A stretch of 7,552 nt of DNA from contig JAVBYP010000262.1 of assembly GCA_030823965.1 (NCBI GenBank), forward strand, positions 1-7,552, in the 5' to 3' direction. Positions 1 to 5,588 of the stretch are shown piece by piece (position 1 is the stretch's first letter; each line of letters starts with the position of its first letter). The position numbers and the translations under genes were made by a program. The notes below the pieces were generated by a model. That model was not told the origin of the DNA. It worked only from the letters and a program-made list of their open reading frames with translations, and did no database searches. This DNA is from Sideroxydans sp. Lineage in GTDB: Bacteria; Pseudomonadota; Gammaproteobacteria; Burkholderiales; Gallionellaceae.

Positions 1-215
1 TGGTCATGTCTTCACAGGGCGTCCCAGTACTTGAACTGTCGTTCCGACAAGATCTGCTCGCGGAGGTCAATCGCAATCTGGGAGCGCTTTATACCGGCGA
101 GCAGGATTTTGTGCTCGAAGTCACGTTCCCTGACAGATACAAGCGCGGTTTGCTCCAGGAGTGGGAATTTTCAAGTTCCATATCGGTCAAGGCGCGTCGA
201 AAGAAAACGCAATGA
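1..215 (+). CDS. C-terminal end of an unrecognised protein (partial at window edge)
   Basis: The frame is open from the window edge (codons from base 3) to a TGA at 213-215. An ATG lies at base 6, but no upstream sequence is available to judge whether it is a real start. The visible ~70 residues are hydrophilic and end in a basic tail (VKARRKKTQ). Codon use looks like coding sequence, with many C/G third positions. I see no motif, signal peptide or membrane segment that identifies a family. The frame stops 78 bp before earP on the same strand, so it may be the preceding gene of the same transcription unit or an unrelated one. It could also be a chance open frame, hence the moderate confidence. 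Confidence 0.45.
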   Translation, partial: VMSSQGVPVLELSFRQDLLAEVNRNLGALYTGEQDFVLEVTFPDRYKRGLLQEWEFSSSISVKARRKKTQ

Positions 216-293
216 ATCGAGTGAAGATAAATGAGATCGTATTGATTGCCCGTCCTCTCGAATTGAAGTTCAGCCCAATCTCTGGCATGTCTC

Positions 294-1433
294 ATGCAAG
301 CTAAATCCTGTGACATCTTTTGCTCTGTCGTCGATAACTACGGTGACATCGGCGTGTGCTGGCGTTTGGCGCGACAACTGGCGAACGAGCATGGTTTGCA
401 GGTGCGGTTGTGGGTGGATGATCTGCGTAGCTTTGGCAAGTTGTGCCCTGAGTTGGATGTGGAGTTGGATATCCAGATATGTCGTGGGGTGGAGATCCGT
501 CATTGGGTTTCTGTGTTACCCGCTGTCGAACCAGCCGCCCTCGTCATCGGTGCGTTCGCTTGCGATATTCCCAAGCCCTATGTCGAAGCCATGGCATTAC
601 GACAGCCCAAGTCGGTATGGCTGAATCTGGAATATCTCTCTGCGGAAGATTGGGTGGAGGGTTGCCATCAATTGCCTTCGCCGCATCCGACCTTGCCGCT
701 CTCAAAATATTTCTTCTTCCCCGGTTTCACCGCGAAGACGGGCGGACTGTTGTTGGAGCACGATCTGTTGGTAAGGCGCGAGGCGTTCCAGTCCGATGCT
801 TCGGCGCAGGCAGAGTATTGGCATAGCTTGGGTGTTCCGCAACGCGTCGATGGCGAATTGCGCGTGTCTTTGTTCGGTTATGAGAACGAGGCGATGGAAG
901 CGCTGCTCACTGCATGGGAGCACGGTTCGCATCTTGTGACGTGCCTGTTGCCTGAGGGCAGGGCTTTGCCGCAGGTGGCAACTTTCTTTGGGGCATCAAC
1001 GGCTTCGGCGGGTGATGAGTGGCAACGCGGCAATCTGCGCGTGTTTGTGTTGCCTTTCGTTGAGCAGGAACAATATGACCTGCTGTTGTGGGCGTGTGAC
1101 GTCAATTTCGTGCGTGGCGAAGATTCCTGCGTGCGTGCGCAATGGGCGGCTAAGCCATTCATCTGGCAGATATATCCGCAGCACGATGGGGTGCATCTGG
1201 AGAAGTTGGAGGCGTTGCGGCGGCTTTATACGGCAGGTCTGCCAGAGGAAACGGCGCAGACGGTCCAGAAGATGTGGCTATCTTGGAACGGTGGGCAGGG
1301 TGTTGCCACGGTGTGGCGAGACTTTGCGGCACAGCGCATGGTTTTAGCTAAACACGGCGCGGGTTGGGCACAGCGGTTGTCACAAAACAGTCTTGCATTG
1401 AATTTGCTGGATTTTTTGCGCCGAACTGAATAG
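294..1433 (+). CDS. earP: EarP: EF-P arginine 32 protein-rhamnosyltransferase
   Basis: EarP transfers rhamnose from dTDP-beta-L-rhamnose to the side chain of Arg32 of EF-P, activating it for rescue of ribosomes stalled at polyproline. The 379-residue length is typical of this inverting GT-B enzyme. The N-terminal signature is present (DIFCSVVDNYGDIGVCWRLA, residues 7-26). It includes Asp14 and Asp18, which correspond to the conserved catalytic-region aspartates. The C-terminal nucleotide-sugar motif RGEDS (274-278) has the Glu-Asp pair and is followed by VRAQWAAKPFIWQIYPQ-type sequence, also conserved. The start is set by the position of the N-terminal signature. No clear Shine-Dalgarno sequence precedes it, and the only in-frame alternative before an upstream TGA is a CTG. 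efp, the substrate gene, starts 39 bp after the stop, the standard arrangement. The dTDP-rhamnose (rml) genes are not in the window. Confidence 0.95.
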   Translation: MQAKSCDIFCSVVDNYGDIGVCWRLARQLANEHGLQVRLWVDDLRSFGKLCPELDVELDIQICRGVEIRHWVSVLPAVEPAALVIGAFACDIPKPYVEAMALRQPKSVWLNLEYLSAEDWVEGCHQLPSPHPTLPLSKYFFFPGFTAKTGGLLLEHDLLVRREAFQSDASAQAEYWHSLGVPQRVDGELRVSLFGYENEAMEALLTAWEHGSHLVTCLLPEGRALPQVATFFGASTASAGDEWQRGNLRVFVLPFVEQEQYDLLLWACDVNFVRGEDSCVRAQWAAKPFIWQIYPQHDGVHLEKLEALRRLYTAGLPEETAQTVQKMWLSWNGGQGVATVWRDFAAQRMVLAKHGAGWAQRLSQNSLALNLLDFLRRTE

Positions 1434-1436
1434 AAT
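1431..1436 (+). promoter_or_regulatory. Possible -10 element for efp
   Basis: TAGAAT matches the sigma70 -10 consensus at 5 of 6 bases. It overlaps the earP stop codon, about 37 bp before the efp start. No good -35 is seen at 16-18 bp (the nearest TTG-containing hexamer is 21 bp away). A separate efp promoter is plausible because EF-P is usually far more abundant than EarP, but the site itself is weakly supported. Confidence 0.25.
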
Positions 1437-1472
1437 CCGCGCCTTCAAAATTCAGCTTTAGGCAGACATATT

Positions 1473-2039
1473 ATGAAAATCGCACAAGACCTCCGCGCCG
1501 GTAACGTGATCAATGTGGGCGGCGAGCCAATGGTTATCCTGAAGGCCGAATACAGCCGCTCTGGCCGTAACGGTTCTGTCGTCAAAATGAAGATGAAGAA
1601 TCTGCTGACTGATTCCGCTAAGGAAACAGTTTACGCAGCGGACGACAAGTTCGAACAGATCATCCTCGACAAGAAAGAATGCACCTACTCCTATTTCGCT
1701 GACCCGATGTTCGTGTTCATGGACACCGAGTACAACCAGTATGAAGTGGAAAAAGAAAACGTAGGCGACGTAGTCAACTACCTCACGGACGGCATGGAAG
1801 ACATCTGCGAAGTGGTGTTCTACGACGGCAAAGCGATCTCTGTCGAGTTGCCAAACACCATCGTGCGTGAAGTGGAGTACACAGAACCAGCCGTACGTGG
1901 CGACACCTCCGGTAAGGTGATGAAGCCAGCTAAGTTGGTAGGTTCTGGTTTCGAATTGCCAGTGGCTGCGTTCATCGAGATCGGTGACAAGATCGAGATC
2001 GATACGCGTACCAACGAGTTCAAGAAACGCGCGAACTGA
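1473..2039 (+). CDS. efp: Elongation factor P (Arg32 type)
   Basis: EF-P binds between the ribosomal P and E sites and promotes peptide bond formation at consecutive prolines. The 188-residue protein has the usual three-domain layout: a KOW-like domain I (about 1-64), an OB domain II (about 65-128) and an OB domain III (about 130-188), ending in the family's [13 protein letters not shown] stretch. The loop that reaches the peptidyl-transferase centre reads SRSGRNG, with Arg at residue 32. This is the residue modified by EarP, and not the Lys34 used in the EpmA/EpmB (beta-lysylation) systems. Together with the adjacent earP, this makes the rhamnosylation route near certain. The ribosome-binding site is weak (AGG at 1460-1462, 10 bases before ATG). 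A strong terminator follows 20 bp after the stop. Confidence 0.98.
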   Translation: MKIAQDLRAGNVINVGGEPMVILKAEYSRSGRNGSVVKMKMKNLLTDSAKETVYAADDKFEQIILDKKECTYSYFADPMFVFMDTEYNQYEVEKENVGDVVNYLTDGMEDICEVVFYDGKAISVELPNTIVREVEYTEPAVRGDTSGKVMKPAKLVGSGFELPVAAFIEIGDKIEIDTRTNEFKKRAN

Positions 2040-2059
2040 TCAACGTTTGCTTTAGGACT

Positions 2060-2091
2060 AAAAATAGCCGCTGCGAAGCGGCTATTTTTTT
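2060..2091 (+). terminator. Bidirectional Rho-independent terminator between efp and the mutarotase gene
   Basis: A perfect 12-bp stem (2060-2071 with 2078-2089) with GC-rich core AGCCGC/GCGGCT and loop TGCGAA. The A-run on the left arm and T-run on the right arm provide a U-tract for transcripts from either side. It lies between convergent genes: efp on + ends at 2039, and the mutarotase on - ends at 2133. Confidence 0.9.
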
Positions 2092-2092
2092 G

Positions 2093-2124
2093 CACGTCAT
2101 TCCCGCATAGGCAGGAATGACGTG
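2093..2124. repeat. Short palindromic element, dispersed CGTCATTCCCGC type
   Basis: An inverted repeat has arms CACGTCATTCC (2093-2103) and GGAATGACGTG (2114-2124). It extends inward past one C/A mismatch by two pairs to a 4-base ATAG loop. The sequence resembles the GTCATTCCCGC...GCGGGAATGAC palindromes scattered between genes in many proteobacterial genomes. It begins one base after the terminator and ends 8 bp before the mutarotase stop, so it could also act as a second hairpin at the 3' end of the mutarotase transcript. Only one copy is in this window, so its repeat status rests on resemblance. Confidence 0.6.
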
Positions 2125-2132
2125 TGGTTGAG

Positions 2133-3038
2133 TTACAGCTTCTCTGAGCTATACACCGCGACCAAGCGATGTGTCTCACCTGCTTGTACGGTGATTACGT
2201 TGTCGAAGGCGTTGCCGCTTTCCACGCACACCATGCCACGATGACCTTGCGGGCCGAAGTCACCCATCTTGTCGGCCTTCTCTGTCCATGGGTTCCACAC
2301 CACAGCCGACTTGCTGCCAGTCTTGGCGATACGGATGGCGCGTTTCAGACCCTTGTCTTCGATGATGCAATCCGCAGTGGTGTTCACATACACGCGATCC
2401 ACTTCGCTTTCGATGACGATGCCGCCCTGTTGTGTGCGGCGCGCTGTCTCGCCCACCTTGTCGATGTACTCGCAACCTTCCAATCCACGGATGGTCATGT
2501 TGCCGACATCGCTGATATGGAAGTAGGTGTGCAGTGCTTCGCCTAGTTGGAAAGCGGCGCTGCCTGTGTTCTTGGTTATCAACTCGACCTTCAATGCCTT
2601 GCCGACAGTCGCTTCCAGTTGCACGGTAGAAGCGTGCGGCCATTGTGCTTTGGTGGTCTCGTTCTCGATGAGGCCGAAGCGGATGAAGGTGGAGCCGTCA
2701 GCCAATGCCTTGGTCTCTTGCACTTCCCACATTACGGTGCGGGCATAACCGTGGCCTGGCAGCTTGCTGTCAGTCGCGTGAGGGCCGAACCATGGCCAGC
2801 ACACAGGCACGCCACCACGGATGGATTTACCCGGTATGAACTTAGCGAGCTTGGACAGCCAGATGATCGGCTCTTCACCTTTGGGTTGGAAAGTGGCGAT
2901 GTGCGCCCCTTGGAGTGCGATGCTGGCAGTCGCGTGTGCGTTACTGATCTCGGCGAAAGTAAGGCCGCCATCGACTTCGATGAATTGCAGGTGGCCGGCG
3001 ATACCGAATTGTTGGTTGAGAGAGTTCAATGTGGTCAT
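2133..3038 (-). CDS. D-hexose-6-phosphate mutarotase (YeaD / aldose 1-epimerase-like family)
   Basis: This family interconverts the alpha and beta anomers of glucose-6-phosphate and related hexose phosphates in the cytosol, speeding entry into glycolysis, the pentose phosphate pathway or polysaccharide synthesis. The 301-residue length is typical. Visible family motifs are GGVPVCWPWFG (75-85), ALHTYFHISD (168-177) with candidate catalytic His170 or His174, VVWNPW (246-251) and VCVESGN (271-277) with Glu273 as likely general base. The start is supported by an AAGGAAGA Shine-Dalgarno sequence. The gene starts 23 bp after the stop of the upstream ATPase gene on the same strand, so the two are probably co-transcribed; a functional link is not evident. 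Residue roles are assigned from the yeast YMR099C and YeaD families. A general galactose mutarotase (GalM) is less likely given these motifs. Confidence 0.92.
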   Translation of the reverse strand: MTTLNSLNQQFGIAGHLQFIEVDGGLTFAEISNAHATASIALQGAHIATFQPKGEEPIIWLSKLAKFIPGKSIRGGVPVCWPWFGPHATDSKLPGHGYARTVMWEVQETKALADGSTFIRFGLIENETTKAQWPHASTVQLEATVGKALKVELITKNTGSAAFQLGEALHTYFHISDVGNMTIRGLEGCEYIDKVGETARRTQQGGIVIESEVDRVYVNTTADCIIEDKGLKRAIRIAKTGSKSAVVWNPWTEKADKMGDFGPQGHRGMVCVESGNAFDNVITVQAGETHRLVAVYSSEKL

Positions 3039-3042
3039 GCTG

Positions 3043-3050
3043 TCTTCCTT
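3043..3050 (-). promoter_or_regulatory. Ribosome-binding site of the mutarotase gene
   Basis: On the minus strand this reads AAGGAAGA, with AAGGA ending 7 bases before the ATG at 3038. It is the best Shine-Dalgarno match in the window. It lies in the short gap after the ATPase stop codon and fixes the mutarotase start. Confidence 0.75.
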
Positions 3051-3061
3051 AAGATGAAAAA

Positions 3062-4846
3062 TTAACTTTGGTCAGGCGGTGGAGCGGTCTTGATGACTTC
3101 TTCTAATGTAGTGAGTCCAGCAGCGACCTTTTGTGCACCCGAGATGCGCAGTGGTTTCATGCCTTCGCGGCTGGCTTGTTCACGCAATGCTGCGATGTCG
3201 GTCTCAGCGTTGATGACTTTACGCAACGCAGGCGACATGAGCAGTATCTCGTAGATGCCGATACGCCCTGCGTAGCCCGTCATGCGGCATTCCAGACACC
3301 CTACGGGGCGCTGCAGTTGTGTAGGGCGTGCGGCTTTCCAAGGAGCGACCAGATTGTCCCAAAGTTCGTTGTCGCTATCACTCATGGGGTGTGGTTGTTT
3401 GCAGTGCGGGCAAAGCGTGCGTACCAAGCGTTGTGCCATGATACCTAGCAAAGTCGCATTCAGAAGATACGATGGCACACCTAGGTCGAGCAGGCGCGTG
3501 ATGGCCGCAGGCGCATCGTTGGTGTGCAGTGTGGAAAGTACTAAGTGGCCGGTGAGGGCGGCTTGGATCGCCATATCGGCAGTCTCTAGGTCGCGTATCT
3601 CACCCACCATGATGATGTCTGGATCTTGTCGCATCAGCGCGCGCACGCCGTCGGCAAAAGTCAGATCGATGCCTTGCTGGACCTGCATCTGGTTGAACGA
3701 AGGCTCCACCATCTCAATGGGATCCTCCAGCGTACACACGTTCACTTCAGGTGTGGCGAGGCTCTTGAGTGTGGAGTACAGCGTGGTCGTTTTACCCGAG
3801 CCGGTCGGGCCAGTGACGAGGATGATGCCGTTAGGTTTGGCGGTCATCTGATGCCAGCGCGCGCTGTCGTCATCTGAGAAGCCAAGTTCGGAGAAATCGC
3901 GTACCAACACTTCTGGATCGAAGATACGCATGACCAATTTTTCGCCAAAAGCGGTAGGCAAGGTGGAGAGACGTAACTCGATCTCTTGGCCTTCCTCTGT
4001 GCGAGTCTTGATGCGTCCATCTTGCGGACGACGCTTCTCCATCAAGTCCATGCGGCCCAGCAATTTGATACGGCTGGTCATCGCAGCGACCACCGACATC
4101 GGCAGTTGATGTACCTGATGCAACACACCGTCGATGCGGAAGCGCACCAGTCCCAGATCGCGACGTGGTTCGATGTGGATGTCCGACGCACGTTGGTCGA
4201 AAGCGTACTGCCACAACCAATCCACGATGTGCACGATGTGCTGATCGTTGGCGTCGAATTGTTTGTTGGTCTTGCCGAGTTCGACTAGTTGTTCGAACGA
4301 AGCAAGGTTGGAAGAATTTGGCGTGTCCTTCGTCGCACTCTTAACCGAGCGCGCGAGGTTGTAGAACTCCACCAGATAACGGCTGATATCGGTGGGAGAA
4401 GCGAACACACGGCGGATGTTCTTGCGAGAAGTGTGTTGAACCGTGCTTTCCCAATCGCGCAGATACGGTTCAGCTGTCGCTACGACCAGGTCGGTACCAT
4501 CGATGCGGATAGGCATGATGGCGAAACGATTCGCGTAATCGATCGACATCAGATCGGTGAGATTGGAGAAATCGACCTTGATCGGGTCGATATGGAGATA
4601 CTCAAGTCCTACACGCTTCGCCATCCATTCGGCAAGGCTATCTATGCTGAGCACTCGGTGTGGGCTGAGCTTGGATTTCCAAGCTCTTTCAGCGATGACC
4701 GCCAAAGGGTGGCCATCATTGCGATGGATGCGACGCTCGGCGATCAACGCATCGGCATCGTCTCTGTCGACCATCTTGTCGACGACCAACATATCCAGCA
4801 CTTCGGACAGTTTCAGTTTGTGTTCTGGGGCGTCGTTGGCTGCCAT
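3062..4846 (-). CDS. GspE/PulE/PilB-family secretion or pilus-assembly ATPase (orphan)
   Basis: This is a 594-residue member of the type II secretion / type IV pilus hexameric ATPases, which act at the cytoplasmic face of the inner membrane and power pilin or pseudopilus assembly. The N-terminal GspE_N/MshEN-like region covers about 10-160. The N2 and core domains begin near ASDIHIEPRR (220-229). Walker A is GPTGSGKT (346-353), the Asp box LEDPIE (373-378), Walker B MRQDPDIIMVGEIRD (405-419) and the His box LSTLHTND (437-444). The zinc-binding tetracysteine motif is complete (Cys479, Cys482, Cys517, Cys520), which favours extension-type ATPases (GspE/PilB) over retraction ATPases (PilT). No gspF/pilC, prepilin peptidase or pilin gene is adjacent. 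The downstream partner is a sugar-phosphate mutarotase. A promoter is predicted just upstream. The start lacks a clear Shine-Dalgarno sequence. PilB, GspE and MshE cannot be separated from sequence alone. Confidence 0.93.
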   Translation of the reverse strand: MAANDAPEHKLKLSEVLDMLVVDKMVDRDDADALIAERRIHRNDGHPLAVIAERAWKSKLSPHRVLSIDSLAEWMAKRVGLEYLHIDPIKVDFSNLTDLMSIDYANRFAIMPIRIDGTDLVVATAEPYLRDWESTVQHTSRKNIRRVFASPTDISRYLVEFYNLARSVKSATKDTPNSSNLASFEQLVELGKTNKQFDANDQHIVHIVDWLWQYAFDQRASDIHIEPRRDLGLVRFRIDGVLHQVHQLPMSVVAAMTSRIKLLGRMDLMEKRRPQDGRIKTRTEEGQEIELRLSTLPTAFGEKLVMRIFDPEVLVRDFSELGFSDDDSARWHQMTAKPNGIILVTGPTGSGKTTTLYSTLKSLATPEVNVCTLEDPIEMVEPSFNQMQVQQGIDLTFADGVRALMRQDPDIIMVGEIRDLETADMAIQAALTGHLVLSTLHTNDAPAAITRLLDLGVPSYLLNATLLGIMAQRLVRTLCPHCKQPHPMSDSDNELWDNLVAPWKAARPTQLQRPVGCLECRMTGYAGRIGIYEILLMSPALRKVINAETDIAALREQASREGMKPLRISGAQKVAAGLTTLEEVIKTAPPPDQS

Positions 4847-4873
4847 GTTCGTGCATCGGTAAAGAGTGGGCGG

Positions 4874-4902
4874 ACTATACCGTTATCGTGCAGAGGGTTC
4901 AA
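4874..4902 (-). promoter_or_regulatory. Predicted sigma70 promoter for the ATPase-mutarotase operon
   Basis: On the minus strand, -35 TTGAAC (4897-4902) and -10 TATAGT (4874-4879) are separated by exactly 17 bp, matching consensus at 4/6 and 5/6. The predicted start near 4867 would give a leader of only about 20 nt before the ATG at 4846, with no evident Shine-Dalgarno sequence. Confidence 0.6.
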
Positions 4903-4950
4903 TTAATTCGACTAAGTTGGTTTGTCGGTGGGAATAGAGGAGAGGGAATT

Positions 4951-5071
4951 GGCCTTGCAGGCCGCGCATTCGCCGGCATGCGAATGCCGCTACGGGCTAC
5001 CAACAGCATGCAGGTGCTGTTGGCTTAACGCCCTTCGCCCCCCGTCCGTACCGGACAGGGATTCAATTCCC
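4951..5071. repeat. Cluster of inverted repeats in the ATPase-ssrA intergenic region
   Basis: Successive palindromes fill this gene-free stretch. They are: GGCC/GGCC around TTGCA (4951-4963); an 8-bp stem GCATTCGC/GCGAATGC with loop CGGCAT (4966-4987); a 9-bp stem CCAACAGCA/TGCTGTTGG with loop TGCAGG (5000-5023); a hairpin with core GTCCG/CGGAC and loop TAC, extended by CCC/GGG past a mismatch (5040-5060); and a near-palindrome GGGATTCAATTCCC (5058-5071) that shares its GGG with the previous hairpin. There is no open reading frame of note. The stretch could be a structured small RNA, a mosaic of dispersed repeats, or decayed sequence. No convincing promoter for a + strand transcript is visible. 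Confidence 0.6.
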
Positions 5072-5085
5072 GCGCAACTTCGATG

Positions 5086-5130
5086 CAACAAATAAAAACG
5101 ACACCGCGAGGGTGTCGTTTTTATTTGTTG
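5086..5130 (-). terminator. ssrA terminator, perfect 20-bp bidirectional hairpin
   Basis: A perfect 20-bp inverted repeat (5086-5105 with 5111-5130) with a 5-base loop. The core ACGACACC/GGTGTCGT is followed on either strand by TTTTATTTGTT, so it can terminate transcripts from both sides. For ssrA on the minus strand it begins inside the encoded CCA end, giving essentially no 3' trailer before the hairpin. On the + strand it would stop transcription running toward ssrA in antisense. Confidence 0.88.
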
Positions 5131-5498
5131 GTGGAGGTGGGGGGAATTGAACCCCCGTCCGCAAGCCCTCTACAGGCAGTTCTACATACTTAGTCTAGTT
5201 ATTTGATTTTATCCCGCAGACGCCAACCGACAGGCTGCTACAGGACGAGTCACCTTAGTTTTAGCTTCGTACAAAGTGACCCTGTACGACACGATTCCAT
5301 GTAGATGACCTCACTCATCGCGGCATTACTGCCTTGAGCCCCTCCATGGACAGCAGGGTGTGAGGTCTAACCGGTTAAGCGGCTAGAGAGTACTTTTCGT
5401 CGTTTGCGACTATTGGTTTTCCAGCTGATTTACGAGGTGGCGGGTCCTCGGTATGCCCTACACTGCTTTGTAGCCCACGTCGAAGCCATGTCACCCCC
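5129..5498 (-). ncRNA. ssrA: tmRNA (transfer-messenger RNA), one-piece
   Basis: tmRNA with SmpB rescues ribosomes stalled on mRNAs lacking a stop codon and adds a degradation tag. The 5' end (GGGGGTGACATGGCTTCGAC) pairs with the 3' end CACCTCC to form the 7-bp acceptor stem, including one G-U pair. The T-arm GGGGGTTCAATTCCCCC and an encoded ACCA end are present, and the 5' TGGCTTCGAC is the usual D-loop analogue. The mRNA-like part starts after a region able to form pseudoknot PK1 (CCGAGG...CCTCG) with resume codon GCA inside TAGTCGCAAACGACGAAAA, very close to the E. coli tmRNA. The total is 370 nt including CCA. Tag frame and tRNA-like ends are contiguous, so it is not a permuted two-piece form. 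Mature ends are inferred from the acceptor pairing. Confidence 0.97.
5375..5407 (-). CDS. tmRNA proteolysis-tag reading frame (ANDEKYSLAA)
   Basis: The resume codon GCA at 5405-5407 starts a 10-codon frame reading A-N-D-E-K-Y-S-L-A-A, ending at TAA (5375-5377). It differs from the E. coli tag ANDENYALAA at two positions (N to K, A to S). The C-terminal LAA recognised by ClpXP and the N-terminal AND(E) that fits the SspB adaptor are kept. It has no initiation codon, since translation resumes here on tmRNA. Confidence 0.93.
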   Translation of the reverse strand, partial: ANDEKYSLAA

Positions 5499-5527
5499 GG
5501 TTCGATAGTGTTTTACTAGCAGTGCGG

Positions 5528-5533
5528 ATTGTA
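5528..5533 (-). promoter_or_regulatory. Possible -10 element of the ssrA promoter
   Basis: Minus-strand TACAAT (5/6 to TATAAT) lies about 30 bp upstream of the mature tmRNA 5' end. That would give a leader of roughly 20 nt for RNase P to remove. No good -35 hexamer is seen at 16-18 bp spacing, so this is a weak call. Confidence 0.3.
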
Positions 5534-5567
5534 GCGCAGCTGGCTTTGGGCGTACCAGTTATCTTCG

Positions 5568-5583
5568 GCGCCGTTCGCGGCGC
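5568..5583 (-). terminator. Hairpin just after the cyclase stop codon (weak terminator candidate)
   Basis: A perfect 6-bp GC stem GCGCCG/CGGCGC closes a tetraloop (CGAA on the minus strand, TTCG on +), starting 5 bp after the cyclase stop codon. There is no U-tract after it, so efficient intrinsic termination is doubtful. It may instead stabilise the mRNA 3' end or cause pausing before ssrA. Confidence 0.35.
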
Positions 5584-5588
5584 AAAGC

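Noticed and set aside
287..304. Five-codon frame (MSHAS) overlapping the earP start as a leader peptide
   Set aside because: No Shine-Dalgarno sequence and no attenuator-like structure; a frame this short is expected by chance.
2547..3065. Open + strand frame of 172 codons
   Set aside because: Antisense to the conserved mutarotase motifs; no independent coding evidence.
3282..3851. Open + strand frame of 189 codons
   Set aside because: Antisense to the Walker A/B and tetracysteine region of the ATPase; composition is a shadow of that gene.
4289..4906. Open + strand frame of 205 codons
   Set aside because: It lies antisense to the N-terminal part of the secretion ATPase, whose motifs are intact. 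Its translation shows no recognisable family and it is a codon-bias shadow.
5000..5033. Possible integron attC site (GCTTAAC beside a 9-bp hairpin)
   Set aside because: One RYYYAAC-like box is present, but no matching GTTRRRY box lies at the other end in the right orientation, and there is no cassette or integrase.
4990..5085. tRNA gene suggested by the T-arm-like GGGATTCAATTCCC
   Set aside because: The base before TTCAATT is A, so it cannot pair with the C after the loop. No anticodon arm, D-arm or acceptor stem can be built around it.
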